28,684 nt of DNA from positions 1 through 28,684 of the forward strand of contig USGU01000023.1 in assembly GCA_900554415.1 (NCBI GenBank), read 5' to 3'. This document shows positions 1-6,248 of the stretch, piece after piece; position 1 is the stretch's first letter, and every line of letters starts with the position of its first letter. The stretch comes from an uncultured Lachnospiraceae bacterium. GTDB taxonomy: Bacteria > Bacillota > Clostridia > Lachnospirales > Lachnospiraceae. The translations under genes were made by a program, and so were the position numbers. The notes beneath the pieces are model-generated. The model did not search any database. It worked only from the letters and a program-made list of their open reading frames with translations, and was not told the origin of the DNA.

Positions 1-17
1 GTCGAGGGCATAACCAA
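1..17 (+). rRNA. 3' tip of 23S rRNA (partial)
   Basis: The first bases (GTCGAGGGCATAACC) resemble the conserved 3' end of bacterial 23S rRNA, which in E. coli finishes with GAGGCTTAACC. In the mature rRNA this end pairs with the 5' end of 23S. A strong U-tract terminator follows at 110-145, as expected at the end of an rRNA operon. Only the last bases are present, so the call rests on a short match. The exact mature end is estimated. Confidence 0.6.
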
Positions 18-109
18 GAAGGTAGGAGAAGGAAGAACAGGATGGAAGAGATTTAACTGTATGTGATTTTGAAGGTATATATGGAAAACTGGAAACAGAG
101 AGATATAAG

Positions 110-145
110 CTACAGACTTTAGAGATAAGGTTTGTAGTTTTTTTT
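110..145 (+). terminator. Intrinsic terminator of the rRNA operon
   Basis: A 10-bp stem (110-119 with 128-137, two G-U pairs) has an 8-base loop and is followed directly by eight T residues (138-145). This is a textbook Rho-independent terminator. I see no 5S rRNA or tRNA between the 23S end and this terminator. Confidence 0.85.
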
Positions 146-236
146 GTTATAATATAAATTGATAGATAAACGGGGAGTCAGAAATACTGTTTATAAATAT
201 TTTATATAAGAAATGGATAAGAAGAGCATGCCTTTC

Positions 237-266
237 TTGACCTGAAATAAGGTTTTCTGTTATAGT
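237..266 (+). promoter_or_regulatory. Probable sigma-A promoter of the DUF1538 operon
   Basis: TTGACC (237-242) and TATAGT (261-266) are separated by 18 bases. Transcription would begin near 273, leaving a leader of about 77 bases before the GTG start at 350. The rest of 146-349 is AT-rich and shows no open reading frame of note. Confidence 0.55.
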
Positions 267-349
267 AAAGCAATTCATTTTATCAATATTAATATTTGCA
301 CATAGAAACTAAAGCAATAGAGAAATGACTCAAAAAAGGAGGACCTTGT

Positions 350-1867
350 GTGACGCATATTCAAAATTCAGTGAAAGAAGCATTGCAATCTATTTTACCT
401 ATAGCTGCTATTGTCTTAATACTTAGCATATCAATAGCACCTCTACATGCAGGTGTATTAGTCTTATTTCTGTTTGGAACCATACTTCTGATTATTGGAA
501 TGAGTTTTTTTACGATTGGTTCGGGGATTTCAATGGAGCCATTAGGGGAAGGAATAGGAATTCAGCTCGGAAAAACAAAACGAAAAGGAATTTCTTTGAT
601 ACTATGCTTGTTTTTAGGAGTGATTATTACGATTGCAGAACCAGATCTCCAGGTTCTTGCCGGGCAGGTGCCGTCCATTCCGAATGTAGTACTTATTTTG
701 TGCGTGGCTGTGGGAGTAGGGATTTTTCTTGTTATTTCTGTACTTAGAGTTCGAAAAGAAATTCCGTTGGCAAAAATGTTACTGTTGTTTTATGGCATTG
801 TGATTGCTTTGGCATTCTTTGCACCGGCAGACTTTGTCCCTACTGCATTTGATTCAGGTGGTGTGACAACCGGTCCGATTACTGTACCATTTATCATGGC
901 ATTTGGAGCTGGTATGGCTACAAAACGTGGTAACAAGCATTCAGGAGAAGATAGCTTTGGTCTTGTTTCTCTTTGCAGCATTGGGCCTATCCTTTCCGTT
1001 CTTGTTCTCAGTATTTTATATAATCCAAGGCCAGAGACCTCAGTGACTGTTCTTGCAGAGGTCAGAACTACGAAAGAAGCATTTGGACAATTTCTATATG
1101 CAATTCCTACATATGGGAAAGAAGTTTTTGTAGCAGTTTTTCCTATTATAATGGTGTTTTTAGTATTTCAGTCAGTGTCCAGACGCTTTCATCGGCATCA
1201 GCTGATGAAAATGGGAGTCGGTTTTGTGTATACATATCTAGGACTTGTTTTATTCTTGACCGGAGCAAATGTGGGATTTATGCCGGCGGGACGCTTGATT
1301 GGTGCGTCAGTTGCAGGAACAGATCATAAATACCTACTTGTGCCGATTGGGATGATTATGGGATATTTTATTGTTTTAGCAGAACCTGCGGTACATTCCT
1401 TGAAAAAACAGGTTGTAGAAGTGACAAATGGAGCAATTTCGCAAAAAGCAGTCGGATATGCACTTTCTATTGGTGTAGCGGTTTCGGTCGGAATTTCAAT
1501 GTTACGGGTGCTTACGGAAGCCCCAGTCCTCCCATTTTTAATTATAGGTTATATGGTATCGCTGGGGATTAGCTTTTTTGTACCACCGATTTATACTGGA
1601 ATCGCATTTGACTCAGGTGGAGTGGCAAGTGGGCCGATGGCAACCACATTTATATTACCATTTGCGGTAGGTGCCTGCGAAATGTTAGGTGGAAATATCA
1701 TGACAGATGCATTTGGAATTGTAGCAATGATAGCTGTAGCTCCATTAATTTCAATCCAGGTACTGGGACTGAGCTGCAATATCAGAAAACATCGCAGGAT
1801 CCAGAAGGTATATGATGAATTGATGCAGATTGAAGATGACATTATCTGTTTTGAGGAGGAAACGTAA
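350..1867 (+). CDS. DUF1538 family multi-pass membrane protein
   Basis: This 505-residue protein is almost entirely hydrophobic helices and matches the DUF1538 family, whose substrate is not established. It is an internal duplication. The motif FDSGGV followed by a Gly-Pro occurs at residues 167-176 and again at 420-429. An Ala-Glu-Pro motif in a membrane segment occurs at 96-98 and 344-346. Each half ends with a glycine-rich hydrophobic stretch. The paired motifs suggest an inverted or pseudo-symmetric transporter fold, which is inference. The GTG start is supported by AAAAGGAGGA seven bases upstream. Its stop codon overlaps the start of the next gene by one base, so the two are translationally coupled. 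A cytoplasmic tail rich in acidic residues (about 485-505) follows the last helix. Confidence 0.85.
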   Translation: MTHIQNSVKEALQSILPIAAIVLILSISIAPLHAGVLVLFLFGTILLIIGMSFFTIGSGISMEPLGEGIGIQLGKTKRKGISLILCLFLGVIITIAEPDLQVLAGQVPSIPNVVLILCVAVGVGIFLVISVLRVRKEIPLAKMLLLFYGIVIALAFFAPADFVPTAFDSGGVTTGPITVPFIMAFGAGMATKRGNKHSGEDSFGLVSLCSIGPILSVLVLSILYNPRPETSVTVLAEVRTTKEAFGQFLYAIPTYGKEVFVAVFPIIMVFLVFQSVSRRFHRHQLMKMGVGFVYTYLGLVLFLTGANVGFMPAGRLIGASVAGTDHKYLLVPIGMIMGYFIVLAEPAVHSLKKQVVEVTNGAISQKAVGYALSIGVAVSVGISMLRVLTEAPVLPFLIIGYMVSLGISFFVPPIYTGIAFDSGGVASGPMATTFILPFAVGACEMLGGNIMTDAFGIVAMIAVAPLISIQVLGLSCNIRKHRRIQKVYDELMQIEDDIICFEEET

Positions 1868-2550
1868 TGAAAAACATACTTTCTAAAAGAGTGCTAGTGC
1901 TTTTTTCTATTGTAGAACGGGGAAAAGGGAAAAAGCTTATGAAGTATTTAAAAGAACAGAATATCAGAATGCATTATCAATGTGTTGGCCTCGGAACAGC
2001 ACCTACAGAGATTAAGGATATTTTTGGAATCGGAAGTCGAGATAAGGATATTATCATCAGTCTGGCAGCTGAGGAGAAAGTAAAAGAGATGATGGCAGAT
2101 TTTGGAAATCGATTCAGCAGTTATTCAGAATATGGAGGATTGATGCTGGTGTTAAAGCCTGATTCAATGAATCGCTTGGCAGCTGAAATACTGAATTATG
2201 GTATATTAGAAGGAGAGGTACAAAAGGGGGGTTCGACTATGAAAAATGAATATAATCACCATTTAATCTTAATAGCTGTAGGTCAGGGATACTCCGAAGA
2301 AGTGATGGAAACAGCTAAAAGGGCAGGGGCTACCGGTGGAACAGTAATTAGAGGAAGACTCGCCGATACAGAAATGATGGCAGAATTTGTGAAAGATAAA
2401 ATAGACGAGGAAAGAGAACTGATTTTAATTATGGCATCATCAAAAAACTCTGGAAAGATTATGGAAAGTGTGAATGAGGAATTTGGACTCCGGACAAATG
2501 CAAGAGGGGTTATTTGTTCGATACCAATTGAAAAAGCTTACAAAATATAG
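1867..2550 (+). CDS. Tandem P-II-like signalling protein
   Basis: The 227-residue protein holds two P-II-like (ferredoxin-fold) domains, roughly residues 8-105 and 128-225, joined by a short linker. The second carries the family's G-A-T-G-G-T-V stretch (residues 154-160) and a C-terminal strand ending in a GVICSIPIE segment, like the GKIFVLPVE end of classical GlnB. Both domains have short or altered T-loops, and no uridylylatable tyrosine is evident. P-II proteins bind ATP/ADP and other effectors and control transporters and enzymes. The one-base overlap with the DUF1538 gene suggests this one controls that membrane protein, in the way SbtB controls SbtA. That role is inference. There is a possible internal start at 2239, noted in the findings. 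No clear terminator separates it from the promoter at 2583. Confidence 0.8.
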   Translation: MKNILSKRVLVLFSIVERGKGKKLMKYLKEQNIRMHYQCVGLGTAPTEIKDIFGIGSRDKDIIISLAAEEKVKEMMADFGNRFSSYSEYGGLMLVLKPDSMNRLAAEILNYGILEGEVQKGGSTMKNEYNHHLILIAVGQGYSEEVMETAKRAGATGGTVIRGRLADTEMMAEFVKDKIDEERELILIMASSKNSGKIMESVNEEFGLRTNARGVICSIPIEKAYKI

Positions 2551-2582
2551 AGATATATTCCTGTTTTCTGAAGAAAAAACAG

Positions 2583-2611
2583 TTGACATGGAAGTGGTCT
2601 TATACTATAAT
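2583..2611 (+). promoter_or_regulatory. Consensus sigma-A promoter for rplM-rpsI
   Basis: A perfect TTGACA (2583-2588) and a perfect TATAAT (2606-2611) are separated by exactly 17 bases. The predicted start near 2618 gives a leader of about 113 bases before rplM. Such strength fits a ribosomal protein operon. Confidence 0.92.
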
Positions 2612-2635
2612 ATTCAAGTATGACATGAAGAGGAA

Positions 2636-2665
2636 CAGTTTGCGCCAAAGCCCCGGAACAGACTG
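2636..2665 (+). promoter_or_regulatory. Hairpin in the L13 mRNA leader
   Basis: CAGTTTG (2636-2642) pairs with CAGACTG (2659-2665), seven pairs including one G-U, enclosing a 16-base loop. It lies near the 5' end of the rplM-rpsI transcript. Low-GC Gram-positives are known to carry an autoregulatory L13 leader RNA at this place. Whether this sequence fits that covariance model was not tested. Confidence 0.5.
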
Positions 2666-2730
2666 ATTTCTAATATATCTATGAATGAACAATGAAAAAG
2701 TAGTAAATGAAATTTGCAGGAGGTCAACCA

Positions 2731-3159
2731 ATGAAAACTTACATGGCTAATCCAGATAAGATTGAAAGAAAATGGTATGTAGTTGACGCAGAAGGACAGA
2801 CATTAGGACGTCTTTCAGCTGAAATTGCTAAAGTTTTAAGAGGAAAAAATAAACCAGTATTTACACCACATGTTGATACAGGAGATTATGTAATCGTTGT
2901 AAACGCTGATAAAGTTAAAGTAACAGGAAAGAAATTAGAACAGAAGATTTACTATCATCATTCAGATTATGTAGGTGGAATGAAAGAAACTACATTAAAA
3001 GAAATGATGGCTAAGAAGCCAGAAGCAGTAATCGAACTTGCTGTTAAGGGAATGCTTCCAAAAGGACCTTTAGGAAGAACAATGATTAAGAAACTTCATG
3101 TATATGCTGGACCAGAACATGCACATCAGGCTCAGAAACCAGAAGTTTTAACTTTTTAA
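2731..3159 (+). CDS. rplM: 50S ribosomal protein L13
   Basis: The gene encodes a full-length L13 of 142 residues, the same length as the E. coli protein. Recognisable family segments are the N-terminal KTYMANPDKIERKWYVVDA, the GRLSAEIAKVLRGK stretch, the HHSDYVGG motif and the GMLPKGPLGR motif, with the usual LHVYAGPEHAHQAQKP end. The ATG at 2731 is preceded by GCAGGAGG at a good distance. An upstream in-frame ATG at 2707 lacks a ribosome binding site and would add eight non-conserved residues. L13 is an early-assembly protein of the large subunit. The next gene, 24 bases downstream, is rpsI, the near-universal partner. Confidence 0.98.
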   Translation: MKTYMANPDKIERKWYVVDAEGQTLGRLSAEIAKVLRGKNKPVFTPHVDTGDYVIVVNADKVKVTGKKLEQKIYYHHSDYVGGMKETTLKEMMAKKPEAVIELAVKGMLPKGPLGRTMIKKLHVYAGPEHAHQAQKPEVLTF

Positions 3160-3183
3160 GAGGTTTGAAAGGAGGAAATAAAA

Positions 3184-3576
3184 GTGGCTAATACAAAATT
3201 CTACGGAACAGGAAGAAGAAAAAAATCTATCGCGAGAGTATACCTTGTACCAGGTACAGGTAAAATCACAATCAATAAAAGAGATATCGATGAATATTTC
3301 GGACTTGAAACATTAAAAGTAGTTGTTCGTCAGCCATTGGTTGCAACAGAAACACTTGATAAATTTGACGTTTTAGTAAATGTACATGGTGGAGGATATA
3401 CAGGACAGGCAGGAGCAATCCGTCACGGAATTTCAAGAGCTTTATTAGAAGCTGATTCTGAATACAGACCTACATTAAAAGCTGCTGGTTACCTGACACG
3501 TGACCCACGTATGAAAGAACGTAAGAAGTACGGTCTCAAAGCAGCTCGTCGTGCTCCACAGTTCAGCAAGCGATAA
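3184..3576 (+). CDS. rpsI: 30S ribosomal protein S9
   Basis: The product is S9 (130 residues), whose basic C-terminal tail reaches the P-site tRNA on the small subunit. The diagnostic features are the N-terminal GTGRRKKSIARV motif, the central VHGGGYTGQAGAIRHGI segment and the conserved terminal ARRAPQFSKR with its final Lys-Arg. The GTG start follows AAAGGAGGAAATAAAA. It is co-transcribed with rplM and ends just before a strong terminator at 3608-3642. Confidence 0.98.
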   Translation: MANTKFYGTGRRKKSIARVYLVPGTGKITINKRDIDEYFGLETLKVVVRQPLVATETLDKFDVLVNVHGGGYTGQAGAIRHGISRALLEADSEYRPTLKAAGYLTRDPRMKERKKYGLKAARRAPQFSKR

Positions 3577-3607
3577 TCGACTGCCCGGACTATATCAAAA
3601 TGGTTCA

Positions 3608-3642
3608 AAACCCTGGAAATCAAGGATTTTCAGGGTTTTTTT
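3608..3642 (+). terminator. Intrinsic terminator of rplM-rpsI
   Basis: A 14-bp stem (3608-3621 with 3625-3638, one G-U) with a 3-base AAG loop runs into seven or more T residues ending at 3642. It closes the ribosomal operon and separates it from the accessory block downstream. Confidence 0.93.
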
Positions 3643-3728
3643 GTATCTATAGTTGTAAATTTTCTTTTAAACAGATTGACAAGTCATGTCTGTTAATATT
3701 CTTGATAAAGTAAGAGTAACAAAAGATG

Positions 3729-3757
3729 CAACTTACCCCTTGATTTTTACAACTTAC
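3729..3757 (+). promoter_or_regulatory. Candidate LytTR-type direct-repeat operator
   Basis: The octamer CAACTTAC occurs at 3729-3736 and 3750-3757, a start-to-start spacing of 21 bases. LytTR regulators bind 9-bp direct repeats separated by 12 bp, which gives this same period. On the reverse strand the core reads TAAGTTG, which agrees with the first positions of the published LytTR consensus. The repeat lies about 70-100 bases upstream of the LytTR gene start, so autoregulation is plausible. The exact promoter elements are unclear. A TTGACA at 3676-3681 has no good -10 at 16-18 bases. Confidence 0.5.
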
Positions 3758-3827
3758 AGTATCAAATATAGATATGGCAAACATTCTGTGCTATAGTATT
3801 ATTTCAGAACCGAATGGAGGTGTGGAC

Positions 3828-4265
3828 ATGAAGTTGTCTTTGGAACAGATTCCCCATGAAAACGAGGAAGAAGTGATCGTCCGTTGCCACGATACACAGG
3901 AGAAATGGGTGGAAGAAATCCGTGCGGTCACTGCTGGGGAAGTTTCCGTCAGCGCCTTTGCGGAGGAAAAAGTTTATCGGCTAAAACTCAGTGATGTTTA
4001 TTATTTTGAGGTCATGGATGGCTGCTCTTTTCTGTATTGCGAGAAATCCGTTTTTGAGTGCCGACAAAAGTTATATGAATTTGAAGAAATGTGTCGAAGT
4101 TCTATGCTTTTCCGATGTAGCAAATCTATGATTTTGAACGCAGACAAGATACAATATGTCCGCCCCACTGTATCTGGACGGTTCGAGGCCACACTGACGA
4201 ATAACGAAAAAGTAATCATTTCCCGGCAGTATGTTCGCGAACTAAAGCGATTGCTGGAAGTGTAG
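3828..4265 (+). CDS. LytTR DNA-binding domain transcriptional regulator
   Basis: This 145-residue protein has a LytTR DNA-binding domain at about residues 45-143. Features include the YRLKLSDVYYFEV strand, the CRQKLYEFEE helix, the FRCSKSMILNADKIQ segment and a C-terminal ISRQYVRELKRLL helix. There is no receiver domain. The first 40 residues form a short acidic N-terminal region typical of stand-alone LytTR proteins that pair with DUF3021. I chose ATG 3828, preceded by AATGGAGGTGTGGAC. An in-frame ATG at 3774 has no ribosome binding site. The DUF3021 gene follows nine bases after the stop. LytTR/DUF3021 pairs usually regulate their own operon and adjacent transporters. Confidence 0.88.
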   Translation: MKLSLEQIPHENEEEVIVRCHDTQEKWVEEIRAVTAGEVSVSAFAEEKVYRLKLSDVYYFEVMDGCSFLYCEKSVFECRQKLYEFEEMCRSSMLFRCSKSMILNADKIQYVRPTVSGRFEATLTNNEKVIISRQYVRELKRLLEV

Positions 4266-4274
4266 GAGGTATTT

Positions 4275-4712
4275 ATGAAAAAAATCGTCTTTTGGCTACA
4301 CCACTTTGTGGTGGCTTACGGAATTATTATGCTCAGCACCTTTTTTATGTGCCTGCTATTCAATCCTACTTCCGAATTGCCGGTGGTTTCTTTTTTTGGC
4401 AGATGTATTATCTTCACTTTGGTATGTATGGCAACATTAGTTATTTATTATTCCAAAACAGAATTGACTTTGAAAAACTGGTGGATTCGAACTATATTGC
4501 ATACGATTCTTTTGGAGGCGGTTTTGCTTCCCCTTGCGCACCACTGGAAATTTTGGTATGGACCACTGGATGCGATTATTTATGCTGGCTTTATTCTGGC
4601 AGCGAAAATTCTATGGCATCTGATTGATTTTGGTCAGAGTATCCGAACGGCCACGCAGATCAATGAACAGCTTCTCAGACACCATAATTGTCAGGAACAA
4701 GGAGGAAATTGA
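4275..4712 (+). CDS. DUF3021 family membrane protein
   Basis: The 145-residue protein has about four predicted membrane segments (around residues 7-28, 40-59, 71-90 and 97-114) and a short cytoplasmic C-terminal tail. Length, topology and position next to a LytTR gene fit DUF3021. Members are thought to act as membrane partners or anti-activators of LytTR regulators; that role comes from the family's genomic pairing and is not shown here. The ATG follows TAGGAGGTATTT. The stop codon directly abuts the start of the KTR gene. Confidence 0.85.
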   Translation: MKKIVFWLHHFVVAYGIIMLSTFFMCLLFNPTSELPVVSFFGRCIIFTLVCMATLVIYYSKTELTLKNWWIRTILHTILLEAVLLPLAHHWKFWYGPLDAIIYAGFILAAKILWHLIDFGQSIRTATQINEQLLRHHNCQEQGGN

Positions 4713-4895
4713 ATGGGAGGACAGGAAAAAACAGAATGGCTCCGCTGCCCTAAATGCGGTGGAAAAACAAGAACACCAATCAGACCACATACGGTACTGG
4801 AGGATTTCCCCTTATTCTGTCCGAAGTGCAAATATACCTGTGTGATTCATTTCAAAGACGGTAAGACAGAAGAAATAAAAATGCCAGACGCTTAG
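4713..4895 (+). CDS. Cysteine-rich KTR domain protein
   Basis: A 60-residue protein with two CPKC knuckles (Cys12/Cys15 and Cys36/Cys39) separated by a GGKTRTPIR segment, the hallmark of the Cys-rich KTR family. The four cysteines probably bind one zinc ion. Family members are small single-domain proteins, common in conjugative elements of Firmicutes, and their function is unknown. The ATG follows the DUF3021 stop with no gap, and GGAGGAAATTG lies inside the end of that gene, so translation is coupled. A terminator begins at its stop codon, making LytTR-DUF3021-KTR a closed operon. Confidence 0.85.
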   Translation: MGGQEKTEWLRCPKCGGKTRTPIRPHTVLEDFPLFCPKCKYTCVIHFKDGKTEEIKMPDA

Positions 4896-4940
4896 ACGTA
4901 GTGCATAACCTGATGCTCCAGGTTTGCACTGTGTCTTTTT
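4895..4940 (+). terminator. Intrinsic terminator of the LytTR-DUF3021-KTR operon
   Basis: Bases 4895-4911 pair with 4920-4935 (two G-U pairs, one bulged T at about 4906) around an 8-base loop, followed by five T residues. The stem starts on the last base of the KTR stop codon. Confidence 0.88.
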
Positions 4941-4971
4941 ATAAAATCAGATTCAGAAAGAGAAAAAGCAA

Positions 4972-5067
4972 ATGAATAGGAATAAGGAAAATGATATTTT
5001 AGAAACTACATTATCTATTGCTGGGAAGGACTATTCGGAAGCGTATTATTTTTTGCAGAATGTCTAA
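4972..5067 (+). pseudogene. Short N-terminal fragment, probably of the downstream hydrolase
   Basis: A 31-codon frame begins at ATG 4972 after a weak purine-rich site and stops at TAA 5065-5067, overlapping the next start by eight bases in another frame. Its sequence (an ETTLSIAGKDYSEAYYFLQN stretch) looks like a helical repeat segment. As I recall them, relatives of the following hydrolase carry such a segment at their N terminus in the same frame. This suggests that an internal deletion with a frameshift separated it from the hydrolase. It could instead be a tiny leader gene that couples translation. Confidence 0.45.
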
Positions 5068-5713
5068 CGAGGAGTTTCTTTTACTAAAATCAATTTCAGA
5101 TAATCGCTATGCGAGGGCTGTTTCCAAGTCAAAAGAGTTGTTTTCATGGAAAAAGAAAACAGCGGATAACCTGTTTCTGGCCATTCATGGTAACACACAG
5201 AATGGTCAGGACGCACGAACAGATTGGAAACCCATCATTGGAAGAAACGGTGGGTGGCAGCTTGAAACCGTTCAAAGTGCCGTGCCAGACGGATATGGTA
5301 CCTATCGGTGGAACTATGATACGACTTCCTATCTGCTGGTAGCACATGCCATGGGAAGAGTACAAAGTGAAAACTATCACAAAATTGCTTGCGGTGGGTT
5401 TTCTGCCGGATGTGATATGCTTCTGCGTGCAGTTACATTTACATCGGCACGTTGCAATTTGTTGATTTTGCAAAGCCCATGGATTCCGGTTATACAGGAA
5501 CATACAGAAGAGCTTGTTTGTGCCATTTTGCAAAAGAATATTGCGCTTCGGATTTATTGCGGAGCTGAGGATGAAGATTGCCTTCCAATGGCAAAACAGC
5601 TATATGACAGGGGAAAAAAAGCAGGCTTAAATGTGACGTTTACAGTTCAGGCAAATAATCGGCATCAATTTCCAGCGAAGATATACCATTTAGAGGAGGA
5701 CAGTAATTTATGA
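5060..5713 (+). CDS. Alpha/beta hydrolase, possibly 5'-truncated
   Basis: The 217-residue product has an alpha/beta hydrolase core. It shows an oxyanion-type HGNTQNG loop (residues 43-49), the nucleophile elbow G113-F-S115-A-G117, a likely acid in the EDED segment (Asp171 or Asp173) and a likely catalytic His202 in RHQFP. The triad is complete, so the enzyme may be active; the substrate is unknown, with esterase or peptidase-like activity most likely. The start is uncertain. ATG 5060 has no good ribosome binding site but overlaps the stop of the 31-codon frame at 4972. A TTG at 5018 would add residues that do not look conserved. The stop overlaps the next gene's ATG by four bases (ATGA), so the two are coupled. 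Confidence 0.72.
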   Translation: MSNEEFLLLKSISDNRYARAVSKSKELFSWKKKTADNLFLAIHGNTQNGQDARTDWKPIIGRNGGWQLETVQSAVPDGYGTYRWNYDTTSYLLVAHAMGRVQSENYHKIACGGFSAGCDMLLRAVTFTSARCNLLILQSPWIPVIQEHTEELVCAILQKNIALRIYCGAEDEDCLPMAKQLYDRGKKAGLNVTFTVQANNRHQFPAKIYHLEEDSNL

Positions 5714-6198
5714 ACTACATTCATATTACCAAAGAAAACATTGACAAAGAGCATATTTGCTGCGCCATGTCCGGTAAGCAGAGTGTTGCTAAAAAGGAAT
5801 GGATGAGGCAACGATTTGATGAGGGACTTGTTTTTTACCGTAGTGTGGAACGTGGAAAGTGCTTTATCGAATATATCCCGGCAGAAAATGCATGGATGCC
5901 TATCGTGGCAGACGGCTGGCTTTATATCGACTGTCTGTGGGTATCTGGTTCGATGAAAGGGCACGGATATTCAAGCGACCTTTTAGGCGAGTGTATCCGG
6001 GATGCCGAGGTACAGAGAAAGAAGGGCATTTGTATTCTATGCACTGAGGGGCGGAAACGGGAATTTCTTGCGGACCCAAAGTATTTGAAGTATAAGGGGT
6101 TCAAGACTGCGGACATATCCGATTGCGGAATCAATCTGATGTATTTACCTCTTGTGCCTGATGCGGAGCCACCGAAATTCTGGCGCTGGCGGGAGTAA
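5710..6198 (+). CDS. GNAT family N-acetyltransferase, short form
   Basis: The product (162 residues) has a GNAT fold. A core strand at about residues 71-80 (DGWLYIDCLW) leads into the acetyl-CoA loop with S-M-K-G-H-G-Y at about 83-89, followed by the helix SSDLLGECIRDAE. The N-terminal segment with KENIDKEHICCAMS, and the later FLADPKYLKYKGF, resemble YoaP-type acetyltransferases. Those normally continue with a C-terminal YoaP domain of roughly 80 residues. Here the frame stops right after a proline-rich junction (PDAEPPKFW), and no YoaP-like continuation is visible in the other frames downstream. The acetyl acceptor is unknown. It overlaps the hydrolase stop by four bases and precedes the ABC genes by 50 bases. 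Confidence 0.8.
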   Translation: MNYIHITKENIDKEHICCAMSGKQSVAKKEWMRQRFDEGLVFYRSVERGKCFIEYIPAENAWMPIVADGWLYIDCLWVSGSMKGHGYSSDLLGECIRDAEVQRKKGICILCTEGRKREFLADPKYLKYKGFKTADISDCGINLMYLPLVPDAEPPKFWRWRE

Positions 6199-6248
6199 TG
6201 GATTAAGCCACTGTGCAACAAAATGATATTATGGTAAAGGAGAAGAGT

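Noticed and set aside
18..109. 5S rRNA or tRNA between the 23S end and the terminator
   Set aside because: The stretch is too short for 5S and does not fold into a tRNA cloverleaf; no conserved 5S or T-arm sequence is seen.
4292..4627. 111-codon frame overlapping the DUF3021 gene
   Set aside because: It lies within the DUF3021 gene in another frame, has no ribosome binding site, and its translation has no coherent membrane or domain pattern.
5018..5059. TTG start for the hydrolase at 5018
   Set aside because: The added 14 residues are basic, look non-coding and lack a ribosome binding site. ATG 5060 overlapping the upstream stop is a better start.
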